A program made the translations under genes and the position numbers. A stretch of DNA of 64,000 nt from Candidatus Dormiibacterota bacterium (GTDB lineage Bacteria; Chloroflexota; Dormibacteria; Aeolococcales; Bog-877), in NCBI GenBank assembly GCA_027313505.1, contig DAHVDN010000010.1, forward strand, positions 1 to 64,000, read 5' to 3'. Within the stretch, counting starts at the first letter, position 1. Each line of letters starts with the position of its first letter. Below the pieces are notes generated by a model that was given only the letters and a program-made list of their open reading frames with translations, had not been told where the DNA came from and did no database searches. Positions 9,213-17,424 of the stretch are shown here, one piece after another.

Positions 9213-10093
9213 GACCGTCGACCCCGCTCGCTCTGGTCGGCTCGAAAGCGCCGATGGCGCGAGCGACCGAATTGACCGACCAAGGCCTGACGCGGGATGG
9301 GCGCCACCGCCGCAGATGGTCCGTCTGCGGTGAAAACTATCGATCTATGGCTCAAGTTTTGGACTTCCCCAACGTGACTCTCCGCATCAGCACGCAGCGA
9401 AGTGGTCGTCCTGGGCGTCAGGCGTTCCTCCTCGCCGCGATCTCTCCCGCCGTTGACCCCCTGCAACCAAACGGTAACGGCATGTGACATGGGTGTCAAG
9501 GGACTTGACTTTTCCGTCACAGCCCAAGCCCTGACTTCCGAAGCAAGCCCCGCCAATCCGATAAGAGGTCAGCGTCTGGCCATTAGCAGCGGGGGCGCGC
9601 GACCGCGAGACCGCGCCAGCCGGTCTGGGAGCGCGCGGGCTGCCGAAGCAGGGGAGTCACCGAATGGGTGTTCCGGCAACCGATGAGTCTGAGGACGGTT
9701 TCCTGTGGTGATCCAGGCCATTGCCAACTTGCGGGCGCACCAGTGCCGGAGTCTCGGCTCAACGGCGCTACTGTTCGGAGCTGTCTGGGCGCGACCAAGC
9801 GCTGGTCGCGATCGGGTGATGCTTCGTGGGCGCGTCAAAATCGCCCAGCGGAGCAGGGCGTTACCCGTTGGGGTGGCCCTGGGTTGAGGTCCGCCGGGCG
9901 ACGCTGCGGGTAGCCTGCCGAAAATCGCAGTTGCGGACAGCTGGGCTACAGTTATTGCAGGGAGGCGCTCGATCTTCGGTGTCATCAGGCAGAGGAGGAC
10001 GGTATCTCCGCGGGTGAGGCGAACAGCCTCCCGTGGTGGAGAGCCGGGACCAAGGTCGCGCGCCGGCTCTCGGACCGAGATAGTTGGAGACAG
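9213..10093. other. long divergent intergenic region with a 9-bp hairpin
   Basis: 881 bases between a leftward glycosyltransferase and the rightward TupA-like gene. Open frames on both strands lack protein-like composition. A perfect 9-bp inverted repeat (10039-10047 with 10063-10071, 15-base loop) lies 22 bases before the TupA-like start and could be a leader regulatory hairpin. At about 9575-9635 there is a short segment resembling one at about 17280-17335, upstream of the flippase. Confidence 0.4.
10039..10071 (+). promoter_or_regulatory. leader hairpin before TupA-like gene
   Basis: GAGAGCCGG pairs perfectly with CCGGCTCTC around a 15-base loop. It is not followed by a T-run, so it is not a classical terminator. 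Its place just before the gene suggests a 5' UTR structure. Confidence 0.35.
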
Positions 10094-10990
10094 ATGGCTG
10101 ATCTGGTGAGTCGGGTGATGGGGGTCGCAGCATCGGGAATTCGCGACCCGCTACTTCCGCTGCTGCCTGTGAGGTGGCGCCGTCAGGTTCTCTATGGCTT
10201 CTCCCAGCACAGGTGGGGGGACTTCAGCCACCCGACGACCTTCAGCGAGAAGATCAATTGGAGAATTATTCACGACCGCAGACCTTTGCTCCGCGACACC
10301 TGCGACAAGCTCCGAATGAAGGAGCTGGCCACTCGAGTCGGAGTATCGGTCCCCGAGACCCTTTGGAGCGGCACCGACTTGGGAGAGCTGACTTCGGTCA
10401 GGCTCCCGAGTCGATGGGTCTTGAAGGCCAATCACTCGAGCGGAAGAATCCACTTCGGACAAGGGGAGGTACGAAATCCCAGGCCGCTGATCAAAGCTAC
10501 TCGCGCCTGGCTTAGGCCCTCACTCCCGGCCAGGTTTGGGGAGTGGGCGTACCTGAACGCGCGGCCCCTTTTTGTTCTTGAGGAGGATCTGAGCCGGGGT
10601 GGGCAGGCCCCGGTCGACTACAAGTTCTTCGTATTTGCCGACCAGGTGCCCCTCATCGTCGTGGAGTCGGACCGGTATTCGAATCACGTAAGGAGGTTTT
10701 ACCGACCGCCCTGGGAGCCCCTGGAGGCTCAGCTGGCGCACGTGGGATGGTCGACAGTTCTCAGACCCCTTGCTAAGGTGATGGCCAGCCCACCGACCCT
10801 TGCCGCGATGCTTGATGCCGCGCTCAAGTTGGGTCGTGGGTTTGACTTCATGCGGGTGGATCTCTACAGCGTCGACGATCAGGTATACGCGGGGGAGCTC
10901 ACCCCTTATCCCGGCGGTGGCCTCCCACGGTTCGTGCCTCGGTCCTTGGATGAGGAGTTGGGTTCCTACTGGGAGCTGCCCCCGTTTTAA
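10094..10990 (+). CDS. TupA-type ATP-grasp protein
   Basis: 298 residues matching the TupA-like ATP-grasp family found in capsule, exopolysaccharide and teichuronopeptide loci. Typical parts: HPTTFSEKINWRIIHDRRPLL, DKLRMKELATRVG, WVLKANHSSG (nucleotide-binding strand), FVLEEDL, DYKFFVFADQVPLI and GFDFMRVDLY ... GELTPYPGGG near the C-terminus, the acidic metal site. TupA itself is thought to join amino acids to polysaccharides; other members are annotated as glycosyltransferases. Here it may decorate uronic acids made by Ugd with an amino acid. That role is inference. Confidence 0.8.
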   Translation: MADLVSRVMGVAASGIRDPLLPLLPVRWRRQVLYGFSQHRWGDFSHPTTFSEKINWRIIHDRRPLLRDTCDKLRMKELATRVGVSVPETLWSGTDLGELTSVRLPSRWVLKANHSSGRIHFGQGEVRNPRPLIKATRAWLRPSLPARFGEWAYLNARPLFVLEEDLSRGGQAPVDYKFFVFADQVPLIVVESDRYSNHVRRFYRPPWEPLEAQLAHVGWSTVLRPLAKVMASPPTLAAMLDAALKLGRGFDFMRVDLYSVDDQVYAGELTPYPGGGLPRFVPRSLDEELGSYWELPPF

Positions 10991-11401
10991 TCGTTTGCCG
11001 AGCGGGGTCATCGGGCCAGCGGGTCGTGTATCGGATCCAGGGTGCGGTGCGCGCTCGATTTCGGGGGACTCATGGACCCGCTTCAACCTCCGAGTTGATC
11101 GGTCCACGTGGATGTGCGGAGGGTTCCTGCCCATCGCTCCATCTCGGTAAGGCACCGTGCCGCAAAGTTGGAAGCACGTCTCGTTGAACATGACAGAGCG
11201 AACTGGCAGCTCCCAGCGCATCGCCGCTTGGGAGTGGTGGAGCAACTGGCCCAATCGGACGTCAGGTCGGCCGTTCACCGTTCCCGCTCAACTACCTGCT
11301 CCCACGGGCTGGACAGTGGGACCGATCCCTGGGCGGCCCCCAACGGGCCGAGGGCATACTCGAGTGATGGTGGCTGGGGCCTCTGGGCCACAAGCTTCCA
11401 G
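10991..11401. other. intergenic region before methyltransferase
   Basis: The reading frame of the methyltransferase stays open through most of this stretch, but the translated residues (Arg/Ser/His-rich) look non-coding. No riboswitch, terminator or small gene could be supported. Confidence 0.35.
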
Positions 11402-12193
11402 ATGGTTGGCCGTCGGGTATCGAGCTTGGCCTGCCTTGGAGCCCGCAGATTGAAGATTCCATGGCGCCGTGGGACGGGAGACCCCCAGGCATTCGATGAG
11501 TTGGTGGAGGTCTATGAGAAGCGCGACCAGTTGACTCGGGGCTGGGTGACCGACTGGCTGGAGGAGACCCTGGAAGGCTATAGTGGTCGCTCGGCGATCG
11601 ACCTTGGGTGCGGCAACGGACGCGCCGCCACAATACTTGCGGGGCACTTTCTCTCGGTGCGAGCAGTGGACCTAAGCGCGCAAATGGTAGCGCTCGCCAG
11701 TGCTCGAAGGCCGCACCCCAGGATCACCTACGAGCAAGGGGACATCGACAAAGTTACTGGTAGATATGACCTAGTCCTGTGCATGATGGTCCTGCACCAC
11801 GTGCCAGACATATTTCGAAGTCTGACTCATATTGCGGAGCTGGTCGCACCTGGTGGCACCGCCATCTTGGTCGACCCGGCCGAACCGCCTCGGGCGAGGT
11901 GGCAGTTTCATCTGGGGCATTTCTTGGCTCTAGCCCATGAGTTAAGGGCGCGCCAACCACACGCATGGGCGCGCTTCCGGGTAAAGAGTGATCGCCGCTG
12001 GATGGACCATCTGGCGAGTGATAGGTTTTTGACCGTCGAGCAGTTTCGAGAAATCTACTCGAGCGCACTTCCGGGGGCCATCATTGGTCCGGTTCAAGGA
12101 CTTCATTCCGCGATTTGGAGCCGCCCGCCGCAAGGTCCGGGCAGCAACGATGAAGTACCCGGCCGGGAGCGGGCCTCTGGCAGGTCAGCGTGA
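11402..12193 (+). CDS. SAM-dependent class I methyltransferase
   Basis: About 263 residues. A Rossmann-type methyltransferase core starts near residue 45: AIDLGCGNGRAATILAG (motif I), VDLSAQMVALA (motif II), ITYEQGDID, then YDLVLCMMVLHHVPD (motif IV) and LVAPGGTAILVDP. A C-terminal extension of about 90 residues is not conserved to my eye. The start is uncertain: ATG 11402 has no clear ribosome-binding site, and TTG 11450 has GGAG 7 bases upstream. The substrate may be a sugar or lipid intermediate of the surrounding polysaccharide genes. Confidence 0.75.
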   Translation: MVGRRVSSLACLGARRLKIPWRRGTGDPQAFDELVEVYEKRDQLTRGWVTDWLEETLEGYSGRSAIDLGCGNGRAATILAGHFLSVRAVDLSAQMVALASARRPHPRITYEQGDIDKVTGRYDLVLCMMVLHHVPDIFRSLTHIAELVAPGGTAILVDPAEPPRARWQFHLGHFLALAHELRARQPHAWARFRVKSDRRWMDHLASDRFLTVEQFREIYSSALPGAIIGPVQGLHSAIWSRPPQGPGSNDEVPGRERASGRSA

Positions 12194-12525
12194 CCGCCAC
12201 CACCCGAGGATCAGCGGCGAGCGCGGCTTGCGGCGTGGGACGACACCGGTAGACCCCGGCTGCCCCGCTCTTCGCTACTTCGCGGAGCGCAGCTCCTTTG
12301 GGCGGTGAGCCGGAGATTGAGTGGTCACCGCCACGTCTGAGCCCATCTGACCGCCACAGCGCCGAAGCCATTCTTGTAAGCGCTGCTAGGTCTGCTGTCC
12401 TGCGCGCTTGCTCTGGCGACCTGGACGCGGAACTGCTTATACGAGCCGGTCACCACCTGATTACGAGTTGGCTACGACGGCTCACTCAGCCGGTAGGAGC
12501 GATAGATTCCGAGGGCGGGCTCCCG
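12194..12525. other. spacer with 8-bp hairpin before the riboswitch
   Basis: 332 bases with no supported gene. GGCGGTGA (12301-12308) pairs perfectly with TCACCGCC (12325-12332), and a second GC-rich fold lies at about 12275-12295. These may end transcription from the methyltransferase. The promoter of the riboswitch transcript should lie in the second half. Confidence 0.4.
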
Positions 12526-12612
12526 GAACGGGCAAACCCATCGCGAGGTGGCGACGCAAAGTCACGGGCCTCCAAGCCGAACGGAAGGGAGGTAGCCGGA
12601 CCGCCGAAGGCG
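12526..12612 (+). promoter_or_regulatory. cyclic-di-GMP-I (GEMM-I) riboswitch
   Basis: Conserved GEMM-I blocks appear in order: GGGCAAACC (12530s-12539), stem CCATC/GGTGG closed by a GCGA GNRA tetraloop (12538-12551), GACGCAAAG (12553-12561), the tetraloop-receptor-like GGGCCTCCAAGCC (12566-12578), and GGTAGCCGGACCGCC (12591-12605). This is the standard aptamer that binds c-di-GMP. It lies 20 bases before a strong AAAGGAGG ribosome-binding site (12631-12638) and 42 bases before the start of the exported glycoside hydrolase. No clear T-run terminator follows, so control at translation initiation is plausible. ON/OFF sense is not readable. Confidence 0.92.
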
Positions 12613-12646
12613 AGTCGGATCTGAGCCAGCAAAGGAGGTTCAGACC

Positions 12647-14041
12647 GTGCAATTGTTCGGGGCACCCAGCCTACTCAGGGTCAGGCTTCTTGCGTTGGCG
12701 GTGGCAGCCGGAATACCGGCGGTGCTCCTGGTCGTCCCGGGCGCTGCAGTGGGGTCGGTTCAGTCGACGCGGGTTGCCCCTCCACATGGGTCGGGAGGAC
12801 AGATATCGGAGGGCCACGGCCCGATCGGGAAATTAAAGTCAGTCTCGGTGACCGCGTCTCCCCCTGGCGCTGGTCAGTTTCACGCGAGGTCCAAGTTCGT
12901 ACCATCGGTGGCGGCCACGGCCTCCCCCAACGGCGCCCCCAGCGCTCCTGGCCCAAGAGCCACCCCGACACCGACGCCGTCGGCCCCTCCAGCCGGCCCG
13001 CCCAGCAGTGGTATCGTCGGGCGCTCGGGGACGGAACTCGTGGTCGCCGGTCAGCCCTACCACTTCACCGGAATAAACATCTACATGGCCGCGAGTGGCG
13101 GGACTCCTTCGAGTTGCGGGGGGGAGCTCTACCCCAACGTTGGAGTGCCTCTGGCGCAGATGCCCAATGGCATAGTCTTTCGCTTCTGGGCGTTTCAGGA
13201 CTTCTTCGTCTCCAACGGGGCGTTCAACTGGAGCAATTTCGACTTGGTCCTTCAGATGGCGGCCGAACACCAAGATCGGGTCATCCCAGTGCTCGCCAAC
13301 CAATACAACTATTGCGACGGTCCGGCAAAGGACCTGGCTTGGTACCAGTCCGGGTACCAGACGACCGTGTCGTCTGGGGATCTGGTTTCGTATCGTCAGT
13401 ATGTCGCAGATGTGGTAACCCGTTACGCCGGAAACCCTACCGTCGCCATGTGGCAGCTGGTCAATGAGGGGCAGGCCGTCAATGACAATGGCAGCTGTGA
13501 CGAATCGGCAGCTCTGAGTGCGCTTCTCAGCTTCTCAAACGACGTCGGTGGTCTCATCCACAGCCTTGACCCACACCATCTGGTGAGCCTGGGAACCCTG
13601 GCCGGTTACTCAGGCAGTGGTCTCCAGTGGTGTGGCGCCGCCAACGGCGACTACCAGACGTTGATGGCCTCCCCGGGCAATGACGTCTGCGACTTCCACG
13701 ACTACGGGTATCCCAGCTCACCCATGGGGAATCCCCAAACCCCTGACCTGGCCACCGCGATTCAGATGTGCCACGCGGACGGCAAGCCGATCATGGTCGC
13801 CGAGACCGGGATCTTCGCGAGCGCCTCAAATCAGCTGGCGACACGCGCCGCCCAATTCCAAGCCAAGTTCTATTCACAGTTCCAGGCCGGGGTAGTGGGG
13901 GAGCTCATGTGGGACTGGGCCAACATTCCCCAATATGTTTCCCCGGTAGCCGACCCCGACTACGGCATCTTCCCAGCGTCTTCCTTCGACGGCTACCAGG
14001 CGGACCCGTCGCTCAGCCTACTTGGGCGAGTTTACTGGTAG
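12647..14041 (+). CDS. secreted glycoside hydrolase, clan A (GH5-like), riboswitch-controlled
   Basis: 464 residues. A signal peptide (basic start, hydrophobic 11-36), a disordered stretch and Pro/Thr/Ala-rich linker (about 85-122), then a TIM-barrel hydrolase domain (about 123-464). Likely acid/base Glu274 in MWQLVNEG and nucleophile Glu386 in IMVAETG; DFHDYG supplies the usual His/Tyr strand. GH5-type endoglucanases and mannanases share this arrangement, although the standard NEP is NEG here. The start is GTG 12647 with AAAGGAGG 8 bases upstream. A GEMM-I riboswitch in the leader ties expression to c-di-GMP. The next gene is a paralogue. The polymer substrate is unknown; the locus' own exopolysaccharide is a good guess. 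Confidence 0.87.
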   Translation: MQLFGAPSLLRVRLLALAVAAGIPAVLLVVPGAAVGSVQSTRVAPPHGSGGQISEGHGPIGKLKSVSVTASPPGAGQFHARSKFVPSVAATASPNGAPSAPGPRATPTPTPSAPPAGPPSSGIVGRSGTELVVAGQPYHFTGINIYMAASGGTPSSCGGELYPNVGVPLAQMPNGIVFRFWAFQDFFVSNGAFNWSNFDLVLQMAAEHQDRVIPVLANQYNYCDGPAKDLAWYQSGYQTTVSSGDLVSYRQYVADVVTRYAGNPTVAMWQLVNEGQAVNDNGSCDESAALSALLSFSNDVGGLIHSLDPHHLVSLGTLAGYSGSGLQWCGAANGDYQTLMASPGNDVCDFHDYGYPSSPMGNPQTPDLATAIQMCHADGKPIMVAETGIFASASNQLATRAAQFQAKFYSQFQAGVVGELMWDWANIPQYVSPVADPDYGIFPASSFDGYQADPSLSLLGRVYW

Positions 14042-14332
14042 CTTCCCAGGTCAAGGTCCGGGGCGGTAATTCTTGCATCTGGGAAAAGGGCTCGTTGCAG
14101 CTTGAGCTAAGCCCGGCACCGGACAACCAAAGTCCGGATGGGAGATCGCGAGTGGATGGATAGCCAGGCGGTTACCCCGCTACCCTGAAGTTGTCATGAC
14201 CCTTGTCGCGCTCTCCCCTGGTTCCCGCTGGCCCCCTCCGGGTGCTCCCAAGTCGATCACCCGACCTTTGCTGAGGCAGCCCGCGCAGCTGCTCCCGCCA
14301 GCGCCGACAATTGTTGCGACGGCGGGCCATCT
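14042..14332. other. spacer between paralogous hydrolase genes
   Basis: 291 bases, no gene supported. A hairpin CCGGAC-N7-GTCCGG lies at about 14121-14139 without a T-run. Unlike the upstream hydrolase, no GEMM-I conserved blocks are present. Confidence 0.4.
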
Positions 14333-15436
14333 TTGGGCCCCAGGTTGGATGCTGTTTTGAGAGTGGCGAAGGGTATCGCCATCACCGTCACTGCGGCCGC
14401 GACTTTGACCTTGGCGGGGTGCGCTGGGAGTACCCCTGACCCCGTGCCAACCCCCTTTGTCCAGGGGGGCTACGTCAAGGCCGCAGGAACCCAGCTGACC
14501 TTGGGCGGCGCCCCATTCCGGTTCGAGGGCCTGGACATCTTCATGGCCGCGAGCAACGGGCGCTGCGGCGGGACAGTCAACCTGCCCCAGGTCCTGCGGG
14601 AGATCGGACCGTCTCAAACCGTCTTCCGGGTGTGGTTGTTTCAGTCCTTCGCCGTCTCTCACGGTCGGTTCAACTGGAAGCCATTCGACCGGTTGCTCTT
14701 GGTCGCGGCCCAGCATGGGGAAAGGGTCATCGTGACCTTGGCCAACCAGTGGAACTACTGTGATGGGCCAGAGAAGACATTGAGCTGGTGGCAATCTGGC
14801 TATCGGACTCAGGTTCTGGCGGGCGACCTGGTTCCCTACCGCAAGTGGGTGGCTGACGTGGTGGCCAGGTACCGGAACGACCCGACGGTGGCGATGTGGC
14901 AGCTTGTCAACGAGGGATCGGCCGTGACCGCGCCTGGTGTCTGCCATGAAGGGGCGGCGCTGGCGGCGATGACCGCGTTCGCGACGGATGTCGGGGGGCT
15001 AGTCCATTCGCTTGATCCCCATCATCTGGTGAGCCTGGGCGACATCCCGGGTTACTGTGGCGACTCTGGACTCGACTACCAGACCCTGAATGCTGTGGCG
15101 GCGATCAATGTGTGTGACTACCACGATTACGGTGCGCCTGGTAGCCCGCTGGGTGAGGCTGGTCCCAACGGGCTGCTCTCTGCGATCTCCGCCTGCCACG
15201 CCGACGGCAAGCCCATCATGGTGGCCGAAACCGGGATACTGGTTACCGATCCTCAACAGCTCCCCCTGAGGGCGGCCGAGTTTCGAGCCAAGTTCACAGC
15301 CCAGTTCGCAGCCGGTGTTGTGGGCGAGCTCATGTGGTCGTGGGTAAACGGGAGCACTTATGTGCTCCCCGCCACCCCGGAGGACTATGGGATTGGCCCT
15401 GGCGACCCCTCCCTCCGCGTTCTCGGAAAGTACTGA
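14333..15436 (+). CDS. lipoprotein glycoside hydrolase, clan A (GH5-like), paralogue
   Basis: Up to 367 residues. N-terminal hydrophobic segment ending in a lipobox LTLAGC (Cys30 from TTG 14333), so it is probably membrane-anchored on the outer face. The catalytic domain parallels the upstream hydrolase nearly motif for motif: FMAASNG, VFRVWLFQSF, NQWNYCDGPEKTL, MWQLVNEG (acid/base Glu194), SLDPHHLVSLG, CDYHDYG, GKPIMVAETG (nucleophile Glu299), GVVGELMWSW. It lacks the long linker. The start is uncertain: TTG 14333, TTG 14345 or GTG 14363, all with weak ribosome-binding sites. The pair arose by tandem duplication and then diverged in localisation. Confidence 0.85.
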   Translation: MGPRLDAVLRVAKGIAITVTAAATLTLAGCAGSTPDPVPTPFVQGGYVKAAGTQLTLGGAPFRFEGLDIFMAASNGRCGGTVNLPQVLREIGPSQTVFRVWLFQSFAVSHGRFNWKPFDRLLLVAAQHGERVIVTLANQWNYCDGPEKTLSWWQSGYRTQVLAGDLVPYRKWVADVVARYRNDPTVAMWQLVNEGSAVTAPGVCHEGAALAAMTAFATDVGGLVHSLDPHHLVSLGDIPGYCGDSGLDYQTLNAVAAINVCDYHDYGAPGSPLGEAGPNGLLSAISACHADGKPIMVAETGILVTDPQQLPLRAAEFRAKFTAQFAAGVVGELMWSWVNGSTYVLPATPEDYGIGPGDPSLRVLGKY

Positions 15437-15697
15437 GCCGTCCATAGAGGCGCGGGCGGGCGAATGATCCACGCCGGCCGGCCTATTGGCGACCCCTCGG
15501 AAGGCGCTCGCGCCCGCTCGGTCCCAGGCCGTCTTGGAATGGTCTTGCCTTCGCCGTGGCCCCCGATTGACAACCGGGTTGCCAGTAGGTCTTCGCTAGC
15601 ACGGCTCGAGGTCGACCGCGCCTAACCAACCTAGCCCAGAAGGCTCAGAGCACGATGGGGGCAATCGCCAGCTCTCGAGAGCGCTCCACGGAACGTC

Positions 15698-16642
15698 TCA
15701 ACGGCCTGGCCGAAAGCCGGTGACGAAAGCCACCGCCGCTCCTAAAGTGGCGGCGATCAGGCCCCCCAGCACCGCCAGTACACGCCCGCCAGCGGCCTGG
15801 CTACGCCCCGAAACAGCCAATCGCAGGTAGGTCCAGGTGCTGGTGGTGACCAGCCTTCTCAAATACGAATATTCATCACCGAGCTCTCGGGCCCCGGAGT
15901 TGAGTCGGGCCATCGTCACCTTGGATGACCCTTCGGAATAGCAGCGTCTCAGAAAGAAGGCCACGGTTGATCGCTCTGGGCCGACCGTGTGGTCGACCAC
16001 GGCATCCACCACAAGCACCCATTTCTGCCCCGGGTAGGCATGGCCAACCCTGAGGCAAAAATCGGTGTCCTCCGGGCTGGATCGATCGCCGACCTTACCG
16101 AAGTCGATCCTGAACCCACCTACTCGACTGAAGGCCTGATGCCTCACCGCCATGTTTTCTGACCAGACGTTGCGCACCGTGGTCAAAGGGGTGTCGGCCG
16201 CTTGGAACGTGGCCCCCACCACCCAGAGGAACTCGGCCGGAAACCATGCTGGGCGACCATTGATCCAGTCCGGGGCGACGAAGCCACCCGTCCCGATGAC
16301 GGCGGGGTCCGCGAAGGGAGCGATGAGAGTCTCCAGCCAATCTCGACGCGGACGCACGTCGCTGTCCAGGAAGGCCAGGAGCGGTGTGACTGCCAGCTCG
16401 GCGCCGGAATTCCGTGTCCCTGAAGCACCGTTGTCGTAGCGATTAGCCGTGGCCTCAATCGATGGGATCTCCGCCTGCACCCGCCGGAGAAGACTCGGAT
16501 TGTGGTCGACGGCCACCACAATCTGCCGGGGAGGAGTCGTTTGGCGCTGGATCAGGCCCACAGCGGTTACCAAAGACGTCCATCGTTCCTCGGTGTGAGC
16601 GGGGATGATCACTGTGACTTCCTGGCTAGGGACCGCCTGCAC
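15698..16642 (-). CDS. family 2 glycosyltransferase with C-terminal membrane segment
   Basis: 314 residues. GT-A motifs: VTVIIPAHTEERWTSL, IVVAVDHNPS, then GTRNSGAELA and the metal-binding FLDSDVRPRRDWL; SPEDTDFCLRVG supplies the ED catalytic-base region. A single hydrophobic segment at about 285-308 anchors it to the membrane. The start is GTG 16642. It is a stand-alone leftward gene inside the polysaccharide region. Donor and acceptor sugars are unknown. Confidence 0.83.
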   Translation of the reverse strand: MQAVPSQEVTVIIPAHTEERWTSLVTAVGLIQRQTTPPRQIVVAVDHNPSLLRRVQAEIPSIEATANRYDNGASGTRNSGAELAVTPLLAFLDSDVRPRRDWLETLIAPFADPAVIGTGGFVAPDWINGRPAWFPAEFLWVVGATFQAADTPLTTVRNVWSENMAVRHQAFSRVGGFRIDFGKVGDRSSPEDTDFCLRVGHAYPGQKWVLVVDAVVDHTVGPERSTVAFFLRRCYSEGSSKVTMARLNSGARELGDEYSYLRRLVTTSTWTYLRLAVSGRSQAAGGRVLAVLGGLIAATLGAAVAFVTGFRPGR

Positions 16643-17424
16643 CTTTCAGCGATGATGAACGTGGCTGCGGGTCGCAGAGCACGGGTTTGCCCCGGCCGCG
16701 ACGGAGACAAACGTGTCGGACCTCCCTTTCATGGCAGAAGTTTAACGCCCCGTTCCCCGCATCTCAGAACGGAAGCACTGGGATCCTCCGAAAGACCAGT
16801 CCAAGAACAACCTCCAGGGCACGGTAAAACAGAGACAGGGGAATGGCAGCCTAGAAGTCACACCGTTCATGGCTGTCTCTGGTCAGGGGCAGTACGACCT
16901 GGGGGCCAACCTACCCGTGGTGGCCCTCTCCCCGACAGCACCGAGGGTAGATTCAGCACGTCGAGGATTCGGGTGTGGCTGTGCCGTATCCCCGGTCGCT
17001 TAGAGTGGTGGAGATGCGGCTTTGTATTCAGAATCGGGATGTCCTCCAGAGACGGCTGGGCCCCGACCCCGCCCGTGCCGATGCGCCGATGACCGGTATT
17101 TTGGTATCCGGACCGGAGGAGCGCTCTCTCACGAAAAACGGAAACGCGCGCTGCCTCGGGCACCGCCCGGGTGGTGTTGGGAGGCTGCTCCTATGACGGG
17201 GATTCGCCGTCGCTCCAACACTTCATCCGGGCCGGGCCAACAGAACGAGACACTGCCACATCCACCCGGGGAATTACCGTTGGCCCTCAGTCGAGGAGCG
17301 CGGCCGAGGGACCGGGTCGCTTGGTCAGGGTGGGCGATGGTCAAGGGTCGAAACCTGACCCGAACCACGGGTCGGGTCCGAGTGCAAGGCCAGGGAACAT
17401 GCGAGACCGAGGAATAGTCGGCAG
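16643..17424. other. long divergent intergenic region
   Basis: 782 bases between a leftward glycosyltransferase and the rightward flippase. No frame looks like protein. The segment at about 17280-17335 resembles one at about 9575-9635 in both bases and hypothetical translation (GARPRDR core). Near 16683 the minus strand has GGGGCAAACC, but the rest of a GEMM aptamer is absent. It probably holds two promoters and leader RNA. Confidence 0.4.

Noticed and set aside
9569-9985. 138-codon minus-strand frame in the divergent gap
   Set aside because: Arg/Pro/Ala-rich with no start signal or family; typical random frame in GC-rich DNA.
14042-14332. riboswitch ahead of the second hydrolase
   Set aside because: Some GATAGCC and GGTTACC-like bases occur, but not the ordered GEMM-I blocks.
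16643-16740. possible second GEMM riboswitch on the minus strand (GGGGCAAACC)
   Set aside because: The GACGCAAAG block and the GGTAGC block are both missing, and the distance to the start is too short.
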